Shown here: positions 13,911-18,249 of the stretch, one piece after another
Layout of the letters: each line of letters begins with the position of its first letter
Position numbering within the stretch: position 1 is the stretch's first letter
NCBI GenBank assembly: GCA_028704265.1
Contig: JAQVLH010000003.1
Location: 1 to 18,249 of the forward strand
DNA length: 18,249 nt
Source: Candidatus Nanoarchaeia archaeon
Lineage (GTDB): Archaea; Nanobdellota; Nanobdellia; Tiddalikarchaeales; Tiddalikarchaeaceae
Reading direction: 5' to 3'
The notes under the pieces: generated by a model
Databases searched by the model: none
Told to the model about the DNA's origin: nothing
What the model saw: only the letters and a program-made list of their open reading frames with translations
Position numbers and translations under genes: made by a program

Positions 13911-15077
13911 TTGATGGATTCAAGCAAACAAAATTTTTTTTTGGATTTGGAAAATAGGTATTCTAATATTAGAAGGTATAACAGGGGAAAAATTAATATT
14001 AATCCATTGCAGACTGCAGGAAAATTAACTTCAAACGCCGAGAAGGCACTTGTTGAATTTGGGGATGGGTATTCAGTCTGTGATTTCTGCAAAGGTACTG
14101 TTGAGCAAATTGAGAATCCTCCGATAAAACATTTTCTTGAAAAGGATCTTCCTGAATTTATAGGTGCAGATTTTGTCAGGATAACTCATGGGGCAAGAGA
14201 AGGCAAAGAGAGAATATTCAGGGCACTTACAAAGCCGGGAGATATTATTATTCTTGATGAAAATAGGCATTACTCTACAGATGCTGCAATTCAATCTACA
14301 GGGCTTAAAGAAATATTGGTAAAAAATGACGGAAAAGATACGAAAATGATTAATGTCAAAGACTATGTTCCTTTAATAGAACAGTATAATCCTTCATTAA
14401 TTTTTTTAACTTATCCTGATGGAACATATGGTAATCTGTCTGATGCAAAAAGATTAGCTGAAATAGCAAAAAAATATAATATTCCTTTCATAATAAATGG
14501 GGCGTATGCAATAGGAAGAATGCCTATAAATATGAAGGAGTTAGGAGCGGATTTTATAATTGGCAGCGGTCACAAAAGCATGGCTTCATCAGGCCCGATT
14601 GGAGTATTAGGATTTGATAAAAAATGGGAAAATAAAATGACTGAAAAAGTCAATGGTCATGAAAAAAAAGAGATAGGATGTTTAGGATGTTCAGTAAGAG
14701 GAGCGCCTATAATAACATTAATGGCATCTTTTCCTGAAGTTTACAAAAGAGTGCAGGATTGGTCAAACGAAGTTGAAAAAGCAAGATGGTTCTCTAAAGA
14801 AATGGAAAAATTAGGGCTTGTTCAGCAAGGGCAAAAACCACATAATCATGATTTAATGTATTTTAAAACAGATATTTTTTATGAAATATCAAATGTGCAT
14901 CCTAAAAAAAGAGGATTTTTGTACGAAAAGCTTAAAGAAAATGGTATTGTTGGAGTTAAGCATGGAGTGACAAAATTCATTAAGATTTCAACATTTGGCA
15001 TACAAAAAGATGATCTTAAGAAAGTACTCAATGTTTTCAATATGATAATAGAAAACTATAAAAACAAAAAATTGTAA
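13911..15077 (+). CDS. pscS: O-phospho-L-seryl-tRNA:Cys-tRNA synthase (SepCysS)
   Basis: 388 residues, full length. This PLP enzyme replaces the phosphate of Sep-tRNA(Cys) with sulfur to give Cys-tRNA(Cys). The PLP lysine is K222 in GSGHKSMASSGP, THGAREGKERIF (92-103) is the phosphate/PLP loop, and LTYPDGTYGN the aspartate block. All sulfur-handling cysteines are present: C57 and C60 (VCDFCKG) and C257/C260 (GCLGCSVRGAP), matching Cys64, Cys67 and Cys272 of the M. jannaschii enzyme. The start is the first of two ATGs in ATGATGGATTC-like context; the product begins MDSSKQ or MMDSSKQ, which is a minor choice. It follows SepRS by 11 bp and precedes a YkgJ-like gene by 10 bp. No SepCysE scaffold gene is seen in the window. 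Confident identification. Confidence 0.96.
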   Translation: MMDSSKQNFFLDLENRYSNIRRYNRGKININPLQTAGKLTSNAEKALVEFGDGYSVCDFCKGTVEQIENPPIKHFLEKDLPEFIGADFVRITHGAREGKERIFRALTKPGDIIILDENRHYSTDAAIQSTGLKEILVKNDGKDTKMINVKDYVPLIEQYNPSLIFLTYPDGTYGNLSDAKRLAEIAKKYNIPFIINGAYAIGRMPINMKELGADFIIGSGHKSMASSGPIGVLGFDKKWENKMTEKVNGHEKKEIGCLGCSVRGAPIITLMASFPEVYKRVQDWSNEVEKARWFSKEMEKLGLVQQGQKPHNHDLMYFKTDIFYEISNVHPKKRGFLYEKLKENGIVGVKHGVTKFIKISTFGIQKDDLKKVLNVFNMIIENYKNKKL

Positions 15078-15087
15078 TTTTTAAGCC

Positions 15088-15603
15088 ATGAATCTGAACA
15101 AACTTTATATGCAAATTAAAGAAAATAATATCTTTAAAGATAAAACTCTTTGCGAAACTTGTGGAGTATTATGTTCAAGGGAACAGAAATTTCACTGGCT
15201 TATGTCTGATGAAGCGCAAAGATTAAAATATGAGCTTCCTATTGAAAAAAAAGGCAGCGCATCATTTTTTGAAGGAGGATTATGCCAGAAGCTTAAGAAT
15301 TCTTCTTGCAGCATTTATGAAAGCAGACCTCTTGAATGCAGATTGGCTCCAATAATATTATATTCTGATGACTCAAAGAATTTATTTTGGGCAATAGATG
15401 TGGGATGTAATTATTTCAAAAAATATTCATCTGACAAGAAATTTTTTGATGATCTAAATACTTTTATTAATAGTATAGAACCTTATATAACAAAAGAAAT
15501 GGAACCTGAATTCATAGCAATTTCAGAAGCTGTTAAAGAATTTGATTCTTTTATTGAAGGAAAAGAATTGCATAAAATAAGAAAATTTAAGCAGAGAAAT
15601 TAA
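15088..15603 (+). CDS. YkgJ-like cysteine-cluster (Zn/Fe-chelating) protein
   Basis: 171 residues. The cysteine pattern is LCETCGVLCS (C22, C25, C29), GLCQKL, SSCSIYESRPLECRLAPI and DVGCNYF. The CxIYexRPxxCR core is the signature of the YkgJ/UPF0153 family, thought to bind a metal or Fe-S cluster; the biochemical role is not settled. The gene is 10 bp downstream of SepCysS and ends 4 bp before the convergent tRNA-Cys, so it belongs to the Cys-tRNA operon. A link to sulfur or Fe-S supply for SepCysS is an attractive inference, but only the neighbourhood supports it. Family membership firm. Confidence 0.8.
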   Translation: MNLNKLYMQIKENNIFKDKTLCETCGVLCSREQKFHWLMSDEAQRLKYELPIEKKGSASFFEGGLCQKLKNSSCSIYESRPLECRLAPIILYSDDSKNLFWAIDVGCNYFKKYSSDKKFFDDLNTFINSIEPYITKEMEPEFIAISEAVKEFDSFIEGKELHKIRKFKQRN

Positions 15604-15607
15604 AAGT

Positions 15608-15678
15608 AGCAAGTGCCAGGATTTGCACCTGGGATCAAAGGGTTGCAGCCTTTTGCCTTACTACTTGGCTACACTTGC
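15608..15678 (-). tRNA. tRNA-Cys (GCA)
   Basis: 71 nt with a complete cloverleaf on the minus strand: acceptor GCAAGTG/CACTTGC (7 perfect pairs), D stem GCC/GGC, anticodon stem AAAGG/CCTTT with loop CTGCAAC (anticodon GCA), variable region GATC, T stem CCAGG/CCTGG. Discriminator base is U73, the expected identity element for tRNA-Cys. CCA is not encoded and there is no intron. The T-loop reads TGCAAAT instead of TTCAAAT, and the D-loop AAGTAGTAA lacks the GG pair. The gene converges on the SepRS-SepCysS-YkgJ operon that would charge it. Confidence 0.93.
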
Positions 15679-15736
15679 TTTTTATTATAAAAATTATTTT
15701 TCTTATTTTAAATCTTTCTTATTACTATTTTAACTT

Positions 15737-16285
15737 TTAAAACATTATATTATCTAAAGAATATCTTCCTAAATCATTAATAATATTTTTTCCAACTTTA
15801 AGCCCTGCTTTTTCAATAAAACCTTTTTCTGTTAACTCTCTTTTAATTTCAGGAGTATTGTACCTGAGGAACATATCATTTTTAGGAAAAAGTGCAGAGC
15901 TCCATAAAACATAAGCCTTAATTCTGGAATCATTTGCAAGAATACTTACAGTAGCTCCCAAGCTAAAACCAATAACATAAATATTATCATGAGTATATTT
16001 TGATGACACAAAACTTAATGCAGATTTATAATCTTTAATTTGGCTTTCTAAATTAGAATAAATAAAATCTCCTTTGCTTTCACCAACTCCTTCAAAATCA
16101 AACCTGAAAGTGTTAATATTTTTTGAAGAAAAATAAGCTTCAGCTTCAGAAAACAAGCCATTTTCATCCTTATTTCCTGCAAATCCATGAACCAAAACAA
16201 TAATAGGGGAGCTATGGTTAATTTTTTTTAATATTCCACATAAATTATTATTGTTTTTATTAACAAAATAAATTTGTTTTATCAT
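15737..16285 (-). CDS. Alpha/beta hydrolase, apparently C-terminally truncated
   Basis: 182 residues. The oxyanion-hole strand VLVHGFAGNKDE (about 31-42), FRFDFEGVGES (59-69) and nucleophile elbow VIGFSLGATVS (109-119, Ser in GFSLG) are standard for S33/BAAT-type hydrolases, which are normally 240-280 residues. The protein ends about 65 residues after the nucleophile, so the beta strands carrying the catalytic Asp (hGxxDxxVp) and His are missing. The reading frame ends in TAA at 15737 without recognisable continuation in other frames before the tRNA, 58 bp further on. It could be a decaying gene or a C-terminal deletion next to the tRNA; activity is unlikely. The ATG at 16285 is the only good start. 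Substrate not predictable. Confidence 0.7.
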   Translation of the reverse strand: MIKQIYFVNKNNNNLCGILKKINHSSPIIVLVHGFAGNKDENGLFSEAEAYFSSKNINTFRFDFEGVGESKGDFIYSNLESQIKDYKSALSFVSSKYTHDNIYVIGFSLGATVSILANDSRIKAYVLWSSALFPKNDMFLRYNTPEIKRELTEKGFIEKAGLKVGKNIINDLGRYSLDNIMF

Positions 16286-16331
16286 TAATAATAATATAAC
16301 TAAATATTATCTTAAATTTTCCTTTATTTTA

Positions 16332-16363
16332 CAGAAGCAGAAAATCAAATAAAAGATATTAAA
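16332..16363 (+). repeat. Imperfect direct repeat, left copy
   Basis: CAGAAGCAGAAAATCAAATA and the following bases to 16363 recur at 17426-17456 in the same orientation. They differ by three single-base indels and about one substitution over about 30 bp. The two copies bracket the small membrane ORF and the PIN/RHH gene pair. Confidence 0.5.
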
Positions 16364-16412
16364 GAATATTTACATTTTTGCTAATTTGTCCATTATTTTT
16401 TTATTTTTTTGC

Positions 16413-16612
16413 ATGAACTTCTTAAAAAATATGTTCGCCATAGCAACAGTTATTTTCTTTGGAGCAGGCTTATTCTCAGTTGTTTTCATCATATTTTAGT
16501 TAACCTTTTTGTTTTTATATTCTTAATGATTTTAAAAAAAAGATTAAAGGAAGTTTTATCCAATATTTATTTAATAATGATTTATTTTATTTTTATTATG
16601 ACTATTCTATGA
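16413..16612 (+). pseudogene. Possible frame-broken small membrane protein
   Basis: Two short hydrophobic reading frames overlap here. One starts at ATG 16413 and gives a 28-residue peptide with one membrane segment (FAIATVIFFGAGLFSVVFII) before TAG at 16497. The other (ATG 16409, ending TGA 16612) is polar and unconvincing at its start but continues hydrophobically after about 16490 (VNLFVFIFLMIL, then LIMIYFIFIMTIL). A single frameshift near 16490-16500 would join the good halves into about 65 residues with two membrane segments. The stop overlaps the PIN gene start, suggesting former or present coupling. It may equally be a genuine 28-residue peptide or spurious. No family recognised. Confidence 0.25.
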
Positions 16613-17031
16613 TGTGCTATGTTGACTCAAACGTGTTTATTTCAATGATATTTGATGAATCAGGAAGGAATAATTTGATGAGTTATTATTTTTTAGAGTT
16701 TTTTAAAAAAGCGATTGAAGGAAAATATGAATTAATAATTTCAGAACTAGTTATTGAAGAATTTTGCAAAATAACTAAACTGACTAAAGAAGAATTTACA
16801 GATTATGCATTTACTTATTGCGGAAAAATAAGAATAATTAAAATAATTAATAAAGATATTCAAGAAGTGGATAAAATTAATTCAAGGTATCATAAAGGCT
16901 TTTCAGATGCTTTGCATTTGGTAGTTGCAAAGAGAGAAAAATGCGAAGCTTTAATTACCTGGAATAAAAAAGATTTTGAATTTGCCGAAAACGAAATCTT
17001 GATCACCGACCCTAAAGATTTATGCGCTTAA
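16609..17031 (+). CDS. PIN-domain ribonuclease (VapC-like)
   Basis: 140 residues. The PIN acidic quartet is visible: D6 in CYVDSNVFI, E48/E49 in ELVIEEF, D99 in GFSDALHLV, and D120 in ITWNKKDF. The domain binds Mg/Mn and cuts RNA; most archaeal single-domain PIN proteins of this size are VapC toxins. ATG 16609 or 16612 are equivalent starts. The usual upstream antitoxin gene is absent: the preceding ORF is a hydrophobic fragment. Instead a ribbon-helix-helix gene lies convergent and overlaps the 3' end by 12 bp. Whether those two are a toxin-antitoxin pair is plausible but not shown by the sequence. Confidence 0.82.
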   Translation: MMCYVDSNVFISMIFDESGRNNLMSYYFLEFFKKAIEGKYELIISELVIEEFCKITKLTKEEFTDYAFTYCGKIRIIKIINKDIQEVDKINSRYHKGFSDALHLVVAKREKCEALITWNKKDFEFAENEILITDPKDLCA

Positions 17032-17298
17032 TTTTTTCCTAAAACTTTCTGCAATTTCTTCTTTTTTATCTTTTGATAAAAAATGGGTTTTAATATTTGC
17101 TCCTCTTGATTTGCTTAGTTCTCTAATCTCTTTTACTTTGTGGCTGAATAAATCTTTTCTAAGTTCAATTATTCTCATTCTTACAGCTTCCCTGACAAAC
17201 TCTGCCTTTGAAGAATATAATCCTGAATTAATGTAATCTTCAATTTCATTAACCATTGATTTCTGAAATTGTATAGGAACAATCTTTTCATCACTCAT
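17020..17298 (-). CDS. Ribbon-helix-helix (CopG/ParD-like) DNA-binding protein, candidate antitoxin
   Basis: 92 residues. An N-terminal RHH domain is clear: strand VPIQFQ (7-12), helix MVNEIEDYINSG, then YSSKAEFVREAVRMRI, the hallmark of CopG/NikR/ParD-type proteins (ysSrsEfvReAlr). The C-terminal half is charged and helical, as in antitoxins that wrap their toxin. The gene is convergent with the PIN nuclease, overlapping by 12 bp, rather than upstream of it as in standard vapBC. A TATA box and clustered TTATATA half-sites precede the start, consistent with autoregulation. RHH call firm; partnership with the PIN protein inferred. Confidence 0.82.
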   Translation of the reverse strand: MSDEKIVPIQFQKSMVNEIEDYINSGLYSSKAEFVREAVRMRIIELRKDLFSHKVKEIRELSKSRGANIKTHFLSKDKKEEIAESFRKKLSA

Positions 17299-17330
17299 AT
17301 ATAAACCTTATATAATTCTTATATATAAAT
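17299..17330 (-). promoter_or_regulatory. Promoter and possible operator of the RHH gene
   Basis: On the minus strand ATTTATATATAAG is centred about 26 bp before the ATG at 17298, a good leaderless TATA box. The stretch also carries repeated TATATAA/TTATATA half-sites in both orientations, the kind of short repeats an autoregulating RHH protein could bind. Confidence 0.45.
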
Positions 17331-17365
17331 GTTTTTATGAATTTATTACTCTCAAATAAGATTCA

Positions 17366-17380
17366 TCAGACACTGTCTGA
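17366..17380. repeat. Perfect 15-bp palindrome
   Basis: TCAGACACTGTCTGA has two perfect 7-bp arms around a central C. It lies between the divergent RHH and GNAT genes, 68 bp from one start and 132 bp from the other, and is much richer in G+C than its surroundings. It could be a transcription factor site. Confidence 0.6.
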
Positions 17381-17412
17381 CAAATCTCATAAATCATTTT
17401 TTCTTCCAAAAG

Positions 17413-17480
17413 CTCTCACGACTCCCAGAACAGAAAAAACAAATAAAGATATTAAATAGGAGTAAAAGAGAAAGTGAGAG
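17413..17480. other. Nested inverted repeat, possible structured element
   Basis: CTCTCAC (17413-17419) pairs with GTGAGAG (17474-17480), and inside it ACTCC (17421-17425) pairs with GGAGT (17459-17463), leaving a 33-nt AT-rich loop and a 10-nt bulge on one side. The right direct-repeat copy lies largely in the loop. It ends just before the GNAT TATA box, so it could be a DNA site or a small RNA; no known RNA family is recognised. Confidence 0.3.
17426..17456 (+). repeat. Imperfect direct repeat, right copy
   Basis: CAGAACAGAAAAAACAAATA through 17456 is the partner of 16332-16363. Both copies share CAGAA, CAGAAAA, CAAATAAA and GATATTAAA in the same order. Confidence 0.5.
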
Positions 17481-17511
17481 ATTTTATAATTAATAATTAA
17501 TTATTGTCATT

Positions 17512-18036
17512 ATGGTTGATATTAAAATAATTAAAGGAAGTAATCTTAGTTCTGAGCTTTTCAAAGAGATTGCAAAAATTATAACTACTGCTTTTCCTTG
17601 GGATGAACCATTAACTAAGGATTTTGTTAAAGATAATATTTTCTTTATAATTTATGATAAATGTAAAATAGTTTCAGTCGGCAGGCTTAAGCCAGACAAA
17701 ATAATTTTTCTTAAAAAAAAGTATAACTTAATGGGAGTTGCTGATATAGTGTCTGCAGAAAAGGGAAAAGGCTACGGCAAAACTCTGATGAAATCAATCA
17801 CTGAATACCTTAAAGAAAAAAATATTTTAGGATTAGGCTTATGCGCTAGAAAAAACAGCGAATTCTATGAAAAATGCGGATTCACTATTGCGAAAGATTT
17901 AGCTAAAAGATTCTATTTTAATGGACCGCAAAGCAACGATGACGACGTCTTATATTATAATGACATAAAATGCTTAATAAATCAAATATTAGCCAATCCT
18001 GATGAAAATGTTAATTCAAAATGCAAGTCTTGGTAA
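17512..18036 (+). CDS. GNAT-family N-acetyltransferase
   Basis: 174 residues. The acetyl-CoA pyrophosphate loop is VSAEKGKGYGKTLM (canonical V.pexrGkGiGkxLm), preceded by strand NLMGVADIV. The later FYEKCGF block (residues about 121-127) is the classic motif B of GNATs. The C-terminus adds an unusual acidic NDDDVLYY segment and a short tail. GNATs move an acetyl group from acetyl-CoA to an amine; the target here cannot be told. A TATA-like TTTTATAATTAA is centred about 25 bp before the ATG, so the gene is probably transcribed alone and leaderless. Family call firm. Confidence 0.85.
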   Translation: MVDIKIIKGSNLSSELFKEIAKIITTAFPWDEPLTKDFVKDNIFFIIYDKCKIVSVGRLKPDKIIFLKKKYNLMGVADIVSAEKGKGYGKTLMKSITEYLKEKNILGLGLCARKNSEFYEKCGFTIAKDLAKRFYFNGPQSNDDDVLYYNDIKCLINQILANPDENVNSKCKSW

Positions 18037-18051
18037 AAAAATAAATATTAA

Positions 18052-18059
18052 TTTAAATA
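18052..18059 (+). promoter_or_regulatory. Putative TATA box of the right-edge gene
   Basis: TTTAAATA is centred about 25 bp before ATG 18081, again the leaderless archaeal spacing. Confidence 0.4.
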
Positions 18060-18080
18060 ATTGGGAAGTTAATTATTATA

Positions 18081-18249
18081 ATGGATATTTTGCTAAGCAC
18101 AGGAGCTTTTTTTAAAGAAATACCTGACATTAATCAGGCAATAATCAAATCATTAACCTATGACATTAAAGGTGTTGAAGTAACTTTTTTGCATGCCAAA
18201 GAATGCTTAGATTATGAAATTTCACCCGAAATGATTGTATTATTGAAAA
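18081..18249 (+). CDS. Unrecognised protein, 5' part only
   Basis: The frame opens with ATG 18081 and runs off the right edge, giving 56 codons. It starts MDILLSTGAFF, followed by a helix and a KGVEVTFLHA strand, a beta-alpha-beta opening that could begin a TIM barrel of the sugar isomerase/endonuclease IV kind, but no diagnostic motif is inside the window. The well-placed TATA box upstream and normal codon usage support a real gene. Confidence 0.55.
   Translation, partial: MDILLSTGAFFKEIPDINQAIIKSLTYDIKGVEVTFLHAKECLDYEISPEMIVLLK

Noticed and set aside
13814..14294. Two minus-strand ORFs across the SepRS/SepCysS junction
   Set aside because: They overlap confidently identified coding sequence and show no family features.
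1..18249. Insertion sequence or prophage
   Set aside because: No transposase, integrase, capsid or terminase is visible, and no long terminal inverted repeats were found.

Overview
The window reads as a densely packed, very AT-rich archaeal chromosome. Archaeal traits are TATA-like boxes 24-30 bp upstream of start codons with little or no leader, anti-SD matches of the GGTGAT type at internal operon starts, a TFS-type transcript cleavage factor, an AdkA-like kinase, and the indirect tRNA-dependent cysteine route (SepRS plus SepCysS). The lineage cannot be fixed from this sequence; a methanogen-related or DPANN-type archaeon would fit.

Region 1 (1-4712) is a nucleotide-chemistry island built from two divergent units. 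The minus-strand unit runs 3125 to 1: an ITPase/Ham1-like NTP pyrophosphatase, a thymidylate-synthase-family protein carrying Asp where dUMP enzymes carry Asn, a QueC-like adenylating enzyme, an AdkA-like NMP kinase and a second Ham1 homologue cut by the window edge. The plus-strand unit is a CARF-wHTH regulator overlapping a second QueC-like gene. A convergent TFS-like gene (4732-5079) and a 5'-truncated HAD phosphatase remnant (5160-5381) follow.

Region 2 (5422-12153) looks like a biosynthesis-plus-immunity locus. It holds a stand-alone AsnRS-type catalytic core, a fold-III PLP decarboxylase without the usual catalytic Cys, a Mrp/MinD-type ATPase, an APH-like kinase, a dTMP-kinase-like protein, a MccF-like S66 peptidase and a SAM methyltransferase. 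Decarboxylase, methyltransferase and MccF-type hydrolase together recall the tailoring and immunity genes of microcin C. With region 1 this suggests a pathway making or modifying nucleotides or aminoacyl-nucleotides. That is inference: no such archaeal pathway is known to me.

Region 3 (12373-15678) is a housekeeping block for Cys-tRNA: SepRS, SepCysS, a YkgJ-like Cys-cluster protein and, convergent to them, tRNA-Cys(GCA). All enzymes needed to charge this tRNA from phosphoserine lie next to it.

Region 4 (15737-18249) is a patchwork: an alpha/beta hydrolase missing its C-terminal third, a small hydrophobic and probably frame-broken ORF, a PIN-domain nuclease convergent with a ribbon-helix-helix protein, an imperfect ~30-bp direct repeat flanking that islet, a 15-bp palindrome, a GNAT acetyltransferase and the start of an unrecognised gene.
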